Source: Cellulomonas sp. NTE-D12 (GTDB lineage Bacteria; Actinomycetota; Actinomycetes; Actinomycetales; Cellulomonadaceae). Taken from it: a DNA stretch of 64,000 bases. Within the stretch, counting starts at the first letter, position 1. Each line of letters starts with the position of its first letter. The translations under genes were made by a program, and so were the position numbers. The notes under the pieces are model-generated. The model searched no databases. It saw nothing but the letters and a program-made list of their open reading frames with translations, and was not told the origin of the DNA. The DNA lies in the NCBI RefSeq assembly GCF_027923705.1, contig NZ_AP026442.1, forward strand, positions 1,798,001 to 1,862,000. Direction: 5' to 3'. Shown piece by piece: positions 36,620-47,486 of this stretch.

Positions 36620-38229
36620 ACGCCGAGCGCCGCGCAGCGGACCGGCCGGCCGCCGACCGGTCCGCCGCCGACCGGCCCACCGCCAAGGCTGGCATGGTCC
36701 GGGAACCGACCGTGACCCGGGAGCTGGTGCTGACGGACGACGTCGACCTGCCGCACCTCGCCGAGCTGGTCCCGGGCGCGGTCCAGGAGGTGCGCGACGA
36801 CGCCGTGACGTTCCGTCAGCTGCAGCACGACACCGCCGACCTGCGCCTGGCTCGTTGGGGCGCCGAGCTGCGGGTCCGGCTGGACGGCCCGGATGCAGGA
36901 TGGCGGCTCACCCTGCCGCTCGGCGACGGTGCCGGGCTGGACGGGACGGCCCTGGACGTCGTCGTCCACGAGCTGGTGGACGGCGACTCCGGTGAGCATG
37001 CGCCGGTGGACCTGCTCGACCTGGTGACGGCTCTGGTGCGAGGGGCCGAGGTCCGGCCCGTCGCACGGCTGCGCACGACCCGTACCTCCGTGCACCTGCT
37101 GGACCCGGCCGGGGCGGAGCTCGCGGCGGTCCACGACGACCGCATCGTGGCGGAGGTGCGGGCGCGTGGCACCGACCGCCAGCGGCGGGTGCGGATCACG
37201 GCGTTCGGTCCGGCGGCGGACGCGGAGCGGGCGGTCACGCGCCTGGTCGACGCGGTCCAGGCGGTCGCCGGCGACGTCGAGCCCGACGACGTCCGGCCGG
37301 GCGGCGTGCCGACAGCCCACCTGCCCGAGGTCGTGGTCCCGCGCCGTCCCGGCCGCCACAGCACGGCTGGTGAGGTGCTGCGGTTCGCGATCGCCCTGCA
37401 TGTACGGGCCTTCCTCGCGGCGGACGTGGGGGTCCGTCGGGACCGGCCCGACGCGGTGCACCAGCTCCGGGTGGCGGCACGGACCCTCCGCAGCGCGCTG
37501 CGGACGTTCACCCCGGTGTGCGAGAAGGCCTGGGCGACGGACCTGCGCGACGAGCTGGCCGTGGCGGCCGACGCCCTCGGAGCCGTCCGCGACACGGAGG
37601 TCCTGTACGACCGTCTGGAGCGGGACGTCCGGACGCTCGCCGCCGAGGATCGCGTGCGTGCGCTCCCCGCGCTCGACGCGCTGCTGCGACCGCGTCTGCT
37701 CGAGGCGCGCCGGGCTGCGCTGGAGGAGCTGCGCAGCGACCGCTACCTGCAGCTGCTGGTCGACCTCGTCGAGGCGGCCGGCCGCCCCCTCCTCGTGGAC
37801 GCGGCCGACGACGAGGCCGCGGACGTCCTGCCCGCACTGGTGGTGCACGACTGGACGCGTCTGCGACACGCCGTGCGGACCCTGCGGAAGGAGCACCCGG
37901 ACCCGCACGACCCGGCGTGGCACCGGGCCCGGATCCTGGCCAAACGTGCTCGCTACGGAGCGCAGGCCACCGCGCCGAGCCTCGGCGAGCGCGCGCGGCG
38001 GTGCGCCGAGGAGCTGTCCGGCGTGACGGACCTGCTCGGCGAGCTGCACGACGGCGTGGTCGCGGCGCAGGTGCTCCAGGACGCCGCGCACGCCGCCGAC
38101 GGCGCCGCGGGCTTCGCGCTCGGACGCCTCCTGGCGGTGGAGGACGCGGCGGTCGACCGCGCTGCGGCCGAGTTCCTCGCACGCTGGCCGCGGGTCCGGC
38201 ACCGGCTGGGACGCCGACCCGTCGGCTGA
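36616..38229 (+). CDS. CYTH-CHAD domain protein
   Basis: A 537-residue protein. The first 25 residues are an Ala/Asp/Arg/Pro repeat (units like [10 protein letters not shown]). A CYTH domain follows (about 35-235), with [18 protein letters not shown] and GWRLTLP, although the EXEXK start motif is not intact. A CHAD domain follows (about 250-520), with [32 protein letters not shown] and [15 protein letters not shown] supplying conserved His, Arg and Lys residues that bind polyphosphate. The protein may bind polyphosphate. Whether the CYTH part is catalytic is doubtful. Confidence 0.87.
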   Translation: MNAERRAADRPAADRSAADRPTAKAGMVREPTVTRELVLTDDVDLPHLAELVPGAVQEVRDDAVTFRQLQHDTADLRLARWGAELRVRLDGPDAGWRLTLPLGDGAGLDGTALDVVVHELVDGDSGEHAPVDLLDLVTALVRGAEVRPVARLRTTRTSVHLLDPAGAELAAVHDDRIVAEVRARGTDRQRRVRITAFGPAADAERAVTRLVDAVQAVAGDVEPDDVRPGGVPTAHLPEVVVPRRPGRHSTAGEVLRFAIALHVRAFLAADVGVRRDRPDAVHQLRVAARTLRSALRTFTPVCEKAWATDLRDELAVAADALGAVRDTEVLYDRLERDVRTLAAEDRVRALPALDALLRPRLLEARRAALEELRSDRYLQLLVDLVEAAGRPLLVDAADDEAADVLPALVVHDWTRLRHAVRTLRKEHPDPHDPAWHRARILAKRARYGAQATAPSLGERARRCAEELSGVTDLLGELHDGVVAAQVLQDAAHAADGAAGFALGRLLAVEDAAVDRAAAEFLARWPRVRHRLGRRPVG

Positions 38230-38251
38230 TCAGAGCTGCCGGCAGAGGGGC

Positions 38252-39042
<791 letters not shown>

Positions 39043-39046
<4 letters not shown>

Positions 39047-40059
39047 TGGACACCCCCGGTGGTGTGCAGGCCGCCGCCCATCTCGTCCAGCGGGGTCGGC
39101 TCCGGCGTCGTGTGCGCGGCGTTGATGGCCGCCTGCCGTGCGGCCCGACCGCGGCGCGGTCCCTGCGGGCCGGCGTTCACCTTGTGCACGTCGAAGCCGC
39201 GGCCGTAGTACCGCTCCAGGTAGTACTGACCCACCATCAGGACGCTGGTGACCAGCAGGTACCAGAACGCCGCGACGATCAGCAGCGGCACCGGCTGGAA
39301 GATCCGGTTGCCGACGGCGCTCGTCGCGTAGTTCAGGTCGAGCGTGAACGGCACCGCCAGCACCAGCGACGTCGTCTTGAGCATGGAGATCGTCTCGTTG
39401 CCCGTCGGCGGCACGATCACGCGCATCGCCTGGGGCAGCACCACCCGGCGCAGGATGGTGCCCTCCTTCATACCGAGCGCCCGTGCGGCCTCGTGCTGAC
39501 CGCGGTCGACGCTCTGCAGGCCGGCGCGGACGATCTCCGCGAGGTACGCCGCCTCGTTCAGGGCCAGGCCGAGCAGCGCACCTCGGAAGGCCGTGATGAC
39601 GTCCTTGGTGGTGAAGCTCAACCACTCGGGGCCGAACGGCACCCCGAGCGAGATCTTCGGGTAGAGCACCGAGATCAGGCCCCAGAAGACCAGCTGGGTA
39701 TAGATCGGGGTCCCGCGGAACACCCAGATGTAGAACCACGAGACGGCGCGGGTCACCGGGTTGTCCGAGCCCCGCATCACGGCGAGCAGCACCGCGAGGA
39801 CGACGGCGATCACCATCGACCCGACGGTCAGCGCGAGCGTCCACAGCACGCCCTGCAGCACCGGGGTGGCGAACAGGTACTTGCCGACCGTCGGCCACGC
39901 GAACCGGGGGTTGGTGATCAGTCCGTGCACCGCCATCGCGGCGATCACCGCGACGACGACGGCGGCCACCCACCGGCCGGGGTAGCGCACGGGCACCGCG
40001 TGGATGCGCTCGGGCTCCCGGCCGGGGGTGGTCGCGTCGGACCCCGTGGGGCTGCTCAC
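39043..40059 (-). CDS. Polar amino acid ABC transporter permease
   Basis: A 338-residue HisM/GlnP-family permease with five or six membrane segments. The family signature appears as [13 protein letters not shown] early and [23 protein letters not shown] (EAA loop, cited at 39480-39548) with [17 protein letters not shown]. There are unusually long N- and C-terminal tails (about 28 and 45 residues). One permease gene implies a homodimeric channel. Confidence 0.92.
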
Positions 40060-40069
40060 CGTCGCGGTC

Positions 40070-40999
40070 TCAGCTGACGGTCGGGTTGAGCTCGGCCGTC
40101 TTCACCGCGCCGGCCTGGTTGCCCCAGGCGGTGAGGATCTTGCCGTAGGTGCCGTCGTCGATCAGCTTCTGCACGGCCTTCTGGATCGCGGTGGTCAGGG
40201 CCGTGTCGTCCTTGGACACGACGATGCCCTGCGGCGCGCTCGAGAACACGTCGCCGAGCTGCTCGAGCTGGCCGTTGGTCTGCGCGATCGCGTACGCGAT
40301 GATCGGCGAGTCCGCGTACATCAGGTCGGCCTTGCCGCCCACCAGCGCGGTTGTGACGTCGCTCTGCTTGGCGTACTTCAGCGGGTTCGGCGCCTTCTTG
40401 CCGTCCGCCTTGCACTTGTCGATCACGGCGTTGAACTCGTCGTCCTCGACCGTGCCCGTCTGGATGCCGACCGTCAGGCCGCACAGGTTGGTCGGGTCGA
40501 CCTTGTTCGGGTTGCCCTTCTGCACCGCGTATGCCTCGCCGGCCTGGAAGTAGGCGATCATGTTCGCCTGCTTCTCGCGGTCCGCGTTGATGGTGAACGA
40601 CGAGATGCCGACGTCGTACTTCGAGCCGATCGCCGGGATGATGCCGGTGAAGTCGGCCGACTGCACGGTCGTCTTCAGGCCGAGCACCGCGCCGATCGCC
40701 TTGGCGAGGTCGACGTCGTAGCCGACAGGCGTCTTGCCGTCCTCGGCGATGTACTCCGCGGGGGCGTACGAGGTGTCCGCACCGACCGTCAGCGTGCCCG
40801 CGCTCTTCACCTTGTCCGGCAGCAGCGCCGCCAGCGTGTCGTCCTTCTTCACCGACGACGGGTCGAAGGTCGCCGCGGCGCTCGCTCCGGCGGCCGAGCC
40901 CGAGGAGGAGGCGGCCGGCGTACCGCTGCCACCCCCGCAGGCGGTCAGGCTGAGGGTCACCGCGGCGACGGCGACGAGGGCGAGGGGCGTAGTACGCAC
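40070..40999 (-). CDS. Amino acid ABC transporter substrate-binding lipoprotein
   Basis: A 309-residue family 3 solute-binding protein. The signal peptide ends in the lipobox LTAC, so the mature protein is lipid-anchored at the cysteine, followed by a Gly/Ser/Ala linker. The SBP_bac_3 core has [26 protein letters not shown], cited as 40709-40786, and a GIQTGT anion-binding turn. The GTG at 40999 is chosen because GGAGG lies six bases upstream. An in-frame ATG at 41023 would add eight residues and place the ribosome site inside the gene. The ligand is probably a polar amino acid. Confidence 0.93.
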   Translation of the reverse strand: MRTTPLALVAVAAVTLSLTACGGGSGTPAASSSGSAAGASAAATFDPSSVKKDDTLAALLPDKVKSAGTLTVGADTSYAPAEYIAEDGKTPVGYDVDLAKAIGAVLGLKTTVQSADFTGIIPAIGSKYDVGISSFTINADREKQANMIAYFQAGEAYAVQKGNPNKVDPTNLCGLTVGIQTGTVEDDEFNAVIDKCKADGKKAPNPLKYAKQSDVTTALVGGKADLMYADSPIIAYAIAQTNGQLEQLGDVFSSAPQGIVVSKDDTALTTAIQKAVQKLIDDGTYGKILTAWGNQAGAVKTAELNPTVS

Positions 41000-41159
41000 G
41001 GAAGGCCTCCAGGCGGCTCGCATCCCGTCGGCAGGGCGCTGGCGGGAGTCGGCAGGATCAGGCACCGGAACTCGGTCGGCGCCCGGGGCGGAACTTAGCG
41101 GGCACATGTTACGGCGCCGTGTCGCACGGATGCGCTGCCGTCCGCGGGAGGATCGCACC

Positions 41160-42443
41160 ATGACCCCCGCCTCGAGCCCGTCCGACGCCGCGCCCGCCCC
41201 CGGAGAACGCCTGACCGGGCTGCGTCCCGGCACCCTCGGGACGCCGGGGACGTCGACGGCCACCCGGGTGCTGCTGCTGGGGTCCGGCGAGCTCGGCAAG
41301 GAGGTGGCGATCGAGCTGGTGCGACTCGGCGTCGAGGTGGTCGCCGTCGACCGCTACGCCGCGGCCCCCGCGATGGCGGTCGCCGCACGGTCGCACGTCG
41401 TCGACATGCTCGACCCCGAGGCGCTGCGAGCGGTGCTGGCCGTCGAGCGACCCCACGTCGTCGTGCCCGAGATCGAGGCGATCGCCACGGCCGTGCTCGC
41501 CGAGGTCGAGGCGACCGGGGTGCGCGTGGTGCCGACGGCGCGGGCGACCCGGCTGACGATGGACCGTGAGGGCATCCGGCGCCTCGCCGCCGAGGAGCTC
41601 GGCCTGCCGACCTCCCCGTACCGGTTCACCGACTCGCTGGAGGGGTTGCGCGCGGCGGCCGGGGAGCTGGGGCTGCCCGTGGTGGTCAAGCCGGTGATGT
41701 CGTCGTCCGGGCACGGGCAGTCGCTGGTGCGGTCCCCCGACGCGCTCGAGGAGGCCTGGCGGGTCGCGCGGACCGGAGGACGCGCCGCTGCGGCAGACGA
41801 CGACGCGCCGGTCCGGGTGATCGTCGAGGGCTTCGTGCCGTTCGACACCGAGATCACGCTGCTCACCGTGCGGCACGTCGACGGCGTGACGTTCTGCGAC
41901 CCGGTCGGGCACACCCAGGTCGACGGCGACTACCGCGAGTCGTGGCAGCCGGCGGCCCTGGACCCCCAGGTGCTGGCGGAGGCGCGGCGCATCGCCGAGC
42001 AGGTCACGGGGGCGCTCGGTGGCTTCGGCCTGTTCGGTGTCGAGCTGTTCGTCGTCGGCGACCGCGTGCTCTTCTCCGAGGTGTCCCCGCGCCCGCACGA
42101 CACCGGGTTGGTCACCTTGGTGTCGCAGGACGTGTCGGAGTTCGGCCTGCACGCACGTGCGGTGCTCGGTCTGCCCGCGCCCGAGCCGCTGCGCCTGGGG
42201 GCCGGTTCCGACCAAGCGGCAGCCGCCTCCTGCGCTGTCCTGGCGTCGGGCGACGGCGTCCCGGTGTTCACGGGTGTCGACGAGGCGCTGCGGGTGCCGA
42301 CGGCCCAGGTGCGCCTGTTCGGCAAGCCGGTGGTGCACGGGCACCGGCGCGTCGCGGTCGCGCTGGCGCGCGGCACCGACGTGGCGCAGGCGCGCGAGCG
42401 GGCGCGCGCGGCGGCGGAGGCGCTACGCGTCGAGCTGCACTGA
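41160..42443 (+). CDS. purT: Formate-dependent GAR transformylase PurT
   Basis: PurT makes formyl-GAR from GAR, formate and ATP in purine synthesis without folate. The 427-residue ATP-grasp protein has [21 protein letters not shown] (first 18 residues of which form the N-terminal fold), then [16 protein letters not shown], the ATP-binding [31 protein letters not shown], and [28 protein letters not shown], cited as positions 42023-42107. The ATG at 41160 follows GGGAGGA. It is divergent from the ABC operon. No other pur gene is near. Confidence 0.95.
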   Translation: MTPASSPSDAAPAPGERLTGLRPGTLGTPGTSTATRVLLLGSGELGKEVAIELVRLGVEVVAVDRYAAAPAMAVAARSHVVDMLDPEALRAVLAVERPHVVVPEIEAIATAVLAEVEATGVRVVPTARATRLTMDREGIRRLAAEELGLPTSPYRFTDSLEGLRAAAGELGLPVVVKPVMSSSGHGQSLVRSPDALEEAWRVARTGGRAAAADDDAPVRVIVEGFVPFDTEITLLTVRHVDGVTFCDPVGHTQVDGDYRESWQPAALDPQVLAEARRIAEQVTGALGGFGLFGVELFVVGDRVLFSEVSPRPHDTGLVTLVSQDVSEFGLHARAVLGLPAPEPLRLGAGSDQAAAASCAVLASGDGVPVFTGVDEALRVPTAQVRLFGKPVVHGHRRVAVALARGTDVAQARERARAAAEALRVELH

Positions 42444-42571
42444 CGCGGGGGCGGGGCGGCGACCGGATGCGGTCGCCGGACCACCGCGTGACAGTGGAGG
42501 AGCGCTCGGCCGAGCGCATCGGTGCGCACGCGCACCCGCCGGGTGCGCTGCCGGAGGAGAGGACGGCCACC

Positions 42572-42841
42572 ATGCCTGGACGCCACCCCGGACCCAGCGT
42601 GAAGGACAAGGAGCTGTACGAGAAGCTCCGCGACGAGGGCAGCTCGAAGGAGAAGAGCGCGCGGATCGCGAACGCGGCGGCCGCCACCTCCCGTTCCGCG
42701 GTCGGCCGCAAGGGCGGCCGCAGCGAGCAGTACGAGGAGTGGTCGGTGGACGAGCTGCGCAAGAGGGCCGCGCAGATCGGCATCGCGGGCAGGTCCCACA
42801 TGCGGAAGGCCCAGCTGGTCGACGCGCTCCGGCACCACTGA
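42572..42841 (+). CDS. Small basic protein with Rho-N/SAP-like C-terminus
   Basis: An 89-residue protein. The N-terminal half (PGPSVKDKELYEKLRDEGSSKEKSARIANA in 42578-42664) matches a DUF7218-type actinobacterial family with many Lys and Ser. The C-terminal SVDELRKRAAQIGIAGRSHMRKAQLVDALR has the helix-turn pattern of Rho N-terminal or SAP domains, which bind nucleic acid. The ATG at 42572 has GGAGGAGAGGA upstream, which rejects longer readings. It probably binds DNA or RNA, but nothing else is known. Confidence 0.82.
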   Translation: MPGRHPGPSVKDKELYEKLRDEGSSKEKSARIANAAAATSRSAVGRKGGRSEQYEEWSVDELRKRAAQIGIAGRSHMRKAQLVDALRHH

Positions 42842-42857
42842 GGCCGGCGCAACCGGG

Positions 42858-42876
42858 CGCCGCCTCGCGGGCGGCG
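42858..42876 (+). terminator. GC-rich terminator hairpin
   Basis: CGCCGCC and GGCGGCG form a 7-base stem around TCGCG, 17 bases after the stop of the Rho-N-like gene. Confidence 0.6.
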
Positions 42877-42987
42877 TCGCAGGTGTCGGTTACCCTCTCC
42901 CGGCGGGACGGTCCGCGCTGACGACTCCGGCGGACGGCACCCTGTCGCACCCCGCCGGCCGGCCTGGTCGGACGAGGGGAGTGGGAC

Positions 42988-43935
42988 ATGCTGCTCGCTG
43001 CGCTGCTCGGCGTGGCCGCCGGGGCGCTGCTGCCCGTTCAGACGGCGGTCAACACCCGGCTGTCGGCGTCGCTGCGCTCGACGTTCCTGGCGTCGCTGGT
43101 GTCCTTCGGCATCGGGACCGTCTTCCTCGCCGTCGTGGTCCTGGTGCTGCGGCCGTCCCTCGCCGTGGGTGCGACGCTGGCGCACCGGCCGTGGTGGATC
43201 TGGATCGGTGGCCTGTGCGGCGTCGTGTTCCTCACGCTGAACATGGTGCTGATGCGCCGGCTCGGCGCCTCGGTGACCGTGGTGCTGCCGGTGCTCGGTC
43301 AGGTGCTCGGCGGGCTGCTGATCGACCTGACGGGCGCGTTCGGCGTCGCGGTCAGGACGCTGACGGTCTGGCGGGTGCTCGGCACGCTGCTGGTGGTCGT
43401 CGGGGCGGTGCTGGTCAACCTGAGCCGCCGCCCGGGCCCGCGGACCGGCGCAGCGTCCGGGCCGGGCGCCGCCGCGTCGCGCGCCCTGCCGCTGCTCGCC
43501 GTGGCGGCGGTGCTCGCGGGGGGCCTGAGCGCGGTCCAGACCACCGTGAACGGTGAGCTGGGGAAGGCGCTCGGCTCGTCGATCGGCGCGTCCCTCGCGT
43601 CGTTCCTGGTCGGCGCCGTCGCGCTCGTCGTGCTGAACGCCGTGCTGGCGGCGCGGGGCCGCCTGGTCGGGGCCGGCGCGTGGGCCCGTCCGCCGTGGTG
43701 GGGCTGGAGCGGCGGGCTGCTCGGTGCGACCTTCGTCGCCGTCAACGCCCTCGACGCACCCCTGCTCGGGACGTCGCTGACCGTCAGCGTCGTGCTCCTG
43801 GGTCAGATCGTCGCCGGGCTCGTCGTCGACCACAGCGGCGCCCTGGGCGCGATGCGGCGACCCCTGACGGCGCCCCGGCTCGGCGGCGCCGTCCTGGTGC
43901 TGGCCGGGATCCTCGCCGTGCGGCTGGGCGGCTGA
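42988..43935 (+). CDS. DMT superfamily permease, two YdcZ-like repeats
   Basis: A 315-residue membrane protein with ten hydrophobic helices in two homologous halves. LPVQTAVNTRLSASLRSTFLASLVSFGIG in the first half (cited by position 43030-43116) is mirrored by SAVQTTVNGELGKALGSSIGASLASFLVG in the second (43530-43616). Each half matches DMT_YdcZ. Substrate unknown. The start is an ATG following GAGGGGAG. Its stop lies three bases from the convergent NhaA gene. Confidence 0.88.
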   Translation: MLLAALLGVAAGALLPVQTAVNTRLSASLRSTFLASLVSFGIGTVFLAVVVLVLRPSLAVGATLAHRPWWIWIGGLCGVVFLTLNMVLMRRLGASVTVVLPVLGQVLGGLLIDLTGAFGVAVRTLTVWRVLGTLLVVVGAVLVNLSRRPGPRTGAASGPGAAASRALPLLAVAAVLAGGLSAVQTTVNGELGKALGSSIGASLASFLVGAVALVVLNAVLAARGRLVGAGAWARPPWWGWSGGLLGATFVAVNALDAPLLGTSLTVSVVLLGQIVAGLVVDHSGALGAMRRPLTAPRLGGAVLVLAGILAVRLGG

Positions 43936-43938
43936 CCG

Positions 43939-45795
43939 TCAGCCTGCGACCGGTGCGGTCGTGCCCGTCTCGTGGAGCGGGGCGCGGAGCGCCGTGACCA
44001 GGCTCGCCGCGTCGTAGGGGCCGACGTGCCGCTTGCCGTTGACGAAGAACGTCGGGGTGGACAGCAGGTCCATCAGGTCGGCGTCGTCCACGTCGTCCTG
44101 GACGCGTCGGGACACGTCGCCGTCCTCCAGGTCCCGGGCGAAGCGGTCGACGTCCATCCCGAGCTCGTCGGCGTAGGCGAGCAGGTCCTCGCGCTCCAGG
44201 TGGTCCTGCCGGGCGAACATCACCTGTGCGAGGTCGAGGAACCGACCCTGGCGGTCGGCTGCCTCCGCCGCCTCGGCCGCCTCGCGCGCATGGGGGTGCA
44301 CCCGGACGAGCGGCAGGTGCCGCCACACCCACACAACGTCGTCGCCGAGCTCGGCGAGCACCTCGTCCACCGAGCCGGTGGCCCGGCTGCAGAAGGGGCA
44401 CTCGAAGTCGCCGTACTCGACGATCACCATCGGGGCGTCGGGCCGGCCGCGGTAGTGGTCGCGCTGGGCGTCGAACGGCCGCAGCAGCGTCTTGCCCACG
44501 GCCACCGGCGGCGACCACCGGTCGACGACGGCGAGCAGCGCCCACCCGAGACCGGCCGCGAGCACGGAGGCCACCAGCACCCCGACACGTGCCTGGGCGG
44601 CAGCGACCGGGTCCGGGATCGCGATGTCGGCGATCAGCAGGGCGATGGTGAAGCCGATGCCCGAGAGGGCCGCGCCGCCCGCCACCCGGCGGAGGCGGAG
44701 GCCCGGTGCAAGGCGGCCCCAGCTGCTGCGGTCCACCAGCGCGGTCGCGCCGGTGATGCCGACCAGCTTGCCCACCACCAGGCCGAGCACCACGCCCCAG
44801 AAGAGCGGGGCGCGCAGCGCGCCGCGCAACGTCCCGGCGTCCAGGGGCACCCCGGCGTTGGACAGCGCGAAGACGGGCAGGACGACGAACGACACAAAGG
44901 GTGCGACGGCGACCTGCAGCCGTTCGTTGATGGAGATCGACTCCCGCAGGCCGCGGGTCGCGGCGGCGGCGTAGCGGGGGTTCGGCGACTGCCGGAAGGC
45001 GCGGGTCAGGGCCTCGACGTTCTCCACGTCGCGCCGTCGCGGCGCGAACACGGGGATGAGCAGCGCGACCGCCACGCCGGTCAGCGTCGGGTGCACCCCG
45101 GCCGCGTGCAGCGCGAACCACAGCACCACGGCGAGCGCGCCGTAGACCGGCCCTCGGCCGGACGGCAGGAACCGTACCAGCGCGATGAGCCCGACCGTGA
45201 GGGCCGCGACCAGCAGCGCACCGAGCCGCAGGTGGGCCGTGTAGAAGAGCGCGATCACCGTCAGCGCGCCCACGTCGTCGACCACCGCCATGGTCAGCAG
45301 GAACACCCGCAGCCGCGCGGGGTGCCGGGGGCGGATCAGGGCCAGCGCGCCGATCAGGAAGGCCGTGTCGGTGGAGATCACCACGCCCCACGCGTGGGCG
45401 TCGCCCGACCGGCCGGCCACCAGCAGGAAGATCAGCGCCGGTACGGCGAGGCCGCCGAGCGCGGCCGCCGCGGGGACGACGGCGCGCGCACGCTCCGACA
45501 GCTGCCCGATGGTGACCTCGTCCTTGACCTCGAGGCCGACGGCGAAGAAGAAGACCGCCATCAGGGCGTCGTTCACCACCGAGTGGAGGGTGAGCTGGAT
45601 CGAGGCCGACCCGAGCGACAGGCCCACGGGGGTTCCCCAGAAGGCGCCGTAGCTGTGCCCGACCGGGGAGTTGACCCACGCGACCGCCGCGACGGTCGCG
45701 GCGACGAGCAGGGCAGCCGACGCGCGGTCCCGGTCCATCCGCGGCGCGCGTGGCGTGGGCGGTGGCGCGCTGGTCAGCTGCAGGTCCGTGCTCAT
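43939..45795 (-). CDS. nhaA: NhaA sodium/proton antiporter fused to a DsbA-like thioredoxin domain
   Basis: A 618-residue fusion. Residues 25-425 are NhaA: GLEVKDEV, ISTDTAFLIGAL, the ion-site pair VVDDVGALTVIAL, and the helix with GLVVGKLVGI carrying the conserved Lys. Residues about 435-610 are a DsbA/Thioredoxin_4 domain with VEYGDFECPFCSRATG, C466 and C469 as the redox pair and the cis-proline loop STPTFFVNGK. NhaA exchanges sodium for protons at the membrane. Such fusions occur in other actinobacteria but the role of the redox domain is unknown. The ATG at 45795 follows GGGAGG. Confidence 0.94.
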   Translation of the reverse strand: MSTDLQLTSAPPPTPRAPRMDRDRASAALLVAATVAAVAWVNSPVGHSYGAFWGTPVGLSLGSASIQLTLHSVVNDALMAVFFFAVGLEVKDEVTIGQLSERARAVVPAAAALGGLAVPALIFLLVAGRSGDAHAWGVVISTDTAFLIGALALIRPRHPARLRVFLLTMAVVDDVGALTVIALFYTAHLRLGALLVAALTVGLIALVRFLPSGRGPVYGALAVVLWFALHAAGVHPTLTGVAVALLIPVFAPRRRDVENVEALTRAFRQSPNPRYAAAATRGLRESISINERLQVAVAPFVSFVVLPVFALSNAGVPLDAGTLRGALRAPLFWGVVLGLVVGKLVGITGATALVDRSSWGRLAPGLRLRRVAGGAALSGIGFTIALLIADIAIPDPVAAAQARVGVLVASVLAAGLGWALLAVVDRWSPPVAVGKTLLRPFDAQRDHYRGRPDAPMVIVEYGDFECPFCSRATGSVDEVLAELGDDVVWVWRHLPLVRVHPHAREAAEAAEAADRQGRFLDLAQVMFARQDHLEREDLLAYADELGMDVDRFARDLEDGDVSRRVQDDVDDADLMDLLSTPTFFVNGKRHVGPYDAASLVTALRAPLHETGTTAPVAG

Positions 45796-45890
45796 GGGGC
45801 CTCCCGTCGACCGTGGGCGTCTGGTCGTGCCAACTCCAGGCACCCGGTCGATCTTCCCCGTCCGTGGTCAGCGCCGACAGGCCCACGGAC

Positions 45891-45926
45891 GAGGGCGCCG
45901 GGCGGTCGCGTCGCCCCGGCGCCCTC
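45891..45926 (-). terminator. Terminator hairpin after the unknown three-gene cluster
   Basis: A perfect 12-base stem (45891-45902 with 45915-45926) and 12-base loop lies 18 bases beyond the stop of the last gene of the cluster, read on the minus strand. Confidence 0.75.
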
Positions 45927-45943
45927 GCCGTGCTCCGCGGCGC

Positions 45944-46660
45944 TCAGGACGCCGCGGCAGCCATGCGGGACTCGTCGTCCTCGTCGCCCTTGCCCGCCGG
46001 CGGCAGCAGGTCCACGTCCGTCACGGACACCCCGGGCCCACGGGTGACCACGAAGAACACCGTCTGCCCGACGACGAGGTCCACCTCGGCCGGTGCGGCC
46101 ACGGCATCGGTGATGGTGACGAGCGTGCCGGCCGACAGCCGGGACTGCCACGCCTCCACGTCCTTGGCGGATCCGAGCCGCGGCTGACGCACCCGCACCG
46201 TCCCCCGCAGCCCGGAGCCGTAGGCGTCGCCCCACTCGTGCGTACCGGCGGCGGTGAACGCGTGCGAGAAGCCCGACTCGTTCACCAGCCGGTCGCTGCC
46301 GAAGAACTCCTTCTCGCCGGCGATCGCGAACGGCCACGAGGCGTCGGTGCCGTGCCACATGACCATGTCGCCGGTCCGGATGCGGACGGTCGGCTGGTCC
46401 ACGACGAAGCGCGTGCCCTCGCGGCGGACCGTGAGCACCGTCTGCGCCATCGCGCCGGCCTCGCCCTCCTCGACCTGCACCGTGAAGGGCGCCGCCGCCG
46501 AACCGCGGTGCAACGACCGCACCGCGTCGACGGGCGCCGCCTTCGCCGGGTGCGCACCAGCGGCGACCACCCCGTACCGGTACGTGCCCGGCCTCATGAA
46601 CCGTTGCGCGTAGCTGTCGGTGAACCGCAGCACGCGGCTGTCCAGCTGGTCCGTGATCAT
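45944..46660 (-). CDS. Unknown protein with a cupredoxin-like domain lacking copper ligands
   Basis: A 238-residue protein without a clear signal peptide. Residues about 88-160 resemble a plastocyanin-type domain: VRIRTGDMVMWHGTD, then SGFSHAFTAAGTHEWGDAYGSGLRGTVRV (46180-46263). Where copper proteins have Cys, His and Met before GxVxV, this one has GDAYGSGLRG, so no Cys or Met ligand exists. The N-terminal part also has a GTYRYGVV strand and may be a second beta domain. The C-terminal 35 residues are acidic and probably disordered. It is the last gene of a three-gene run. I do not recognise a family. Confidence 0.72.
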   Translation of the reverse strand: MITDQLDSRVLRFTDSYAQRFMRPGTYRYGVVAAGAHPAKAAPVDAVRSLHRGSAAAPFTVQVEEGEAGAMAQTVLTVRREGTRFVVDQPTVRIRTGDMVMWHGTDASWPFAIAGEKEFFGSDRLVNESGFSHAFTAAGTHEWGDAYGSGLRGTVRVRQPRLGSAKDVEAWQSRLSAGTLVTITDAVAAPAEVDLVVGQTVFFVVTRGPGVSVTDVDLLPPAGKGDEDDESRMAAAAS

Positions 46661-46670
46661 CTCGCCCTCC

Positions 46671-47477
46671 TCACGCGCTGATGTCCGCGGAGAGCACCAG
46701 CTCGTCCTCGGGCGGGTTGTGCTGGACCTCGGCAGCGATCGTGTCGAGGGTGATGGTCACCGCCGGGTCGTTGGCGCCGGCCGCCGGCAGGACCGTGAAC
46801 AGCTGCGGCTGCGCGTACACCGGGAACCGCGTGCCGCTGATGAACGGCGTGAGGATCGGGCCCAGCAGGCCCGTCAGCCCCGCGACCCCGATGGCGGCGA
46901 CCACCGCGGCGACGAGCACCGCGAGGAACGGCCCGATCAGCGGCACCCACGCGACGGCTGCTGCTACCGCGGCACCCACCACGGCGAGCATCGCGGCCGT
47001 CGTCAGGCCGAACTGCAGGTTGGGCACCCCCTGCACCACGCCCTCGACCTTCCACGTCCCGGCAACCAGGGTGACGGCGATGCCGAGGTCGACCGTGGTC
47101 TTGACGTAGTCGGAGAGGTCGATCGGCACGGTGACCGTGGGCCAGACGATGTCGATCTTCGGGGTGCACACGTCCCCGACGCACGGGATGTGCACGCACA
47201 CCTGCGGGATGTGGATGTCCGGCAGGAAGTCGCCGATGTCCAGCGACAACGACAGGTGCAGGTGCCAGTCCATCCGGAGGTCGGCGACGCGGATCGTCCC
47301 TGGCGGGATCAGGTCCACGGTGCCGGGGGAGGACAGCGTGGCGGTGGCGCTGTACGCCGCCGTGAACGGGCCGAACGAGCTGCTGCCGGAGGACGACTGG
47401 GGCGGCAGCCCGGCGGCGAGCGTGGTGAAGATCGTGGTGGCCGCGCCTTCGTCGATCGCGGCGATGATCTCGGGCAT
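46671..47477 (-). CDS. Unknown protein with Cys motif and central hydrophobic region
   Basis: A 268-residue protein of no known family. A short N-terminal helix (IIAAIDEGAATTIFTTLAAGL) precedes a Ser/Gly-rich turn and a beta-rich section. Residues about 90-110 contain three cysteines in QVCVHIPCVGDVC. Residues 160-205 are strongly hydrophobic and could make two membrane helices or a buried hairpin. No signal peptide is seen. The ribosome site GGAGGAA overlaps the stop of the upstream gene, so the two are co-translated. N-terminal similarity to that neighbour suggests distant paralogy. Confidence 0.72.
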   Translation of the reverse strand: MPEIIAAIDEGAATTIFTTLAAGLPPQSSSGSSSFGPFTAAYSATATLSSPGTVDLIPPGTIRVADLRMDWHLHLSLSLDIGDFLPDIHIPQVCVHIPCVGDVCTPKIDIVWPTVTVPIDLSDYVKTTVDLGIAVTLVAGTWKVEGVVQGVPNLQFGLTTAAMLAVVGAAVAAAVAWVPLIGPFLAVLVAAVVAAIGVAGLTGLLGPILTPFISGTRFPVYAQPQLFTVLPAAGANDPAVTITLDTIAAEVQHNPPEDELVLSADISA

Positions 47478-47486
47478 CGGTTCCTC

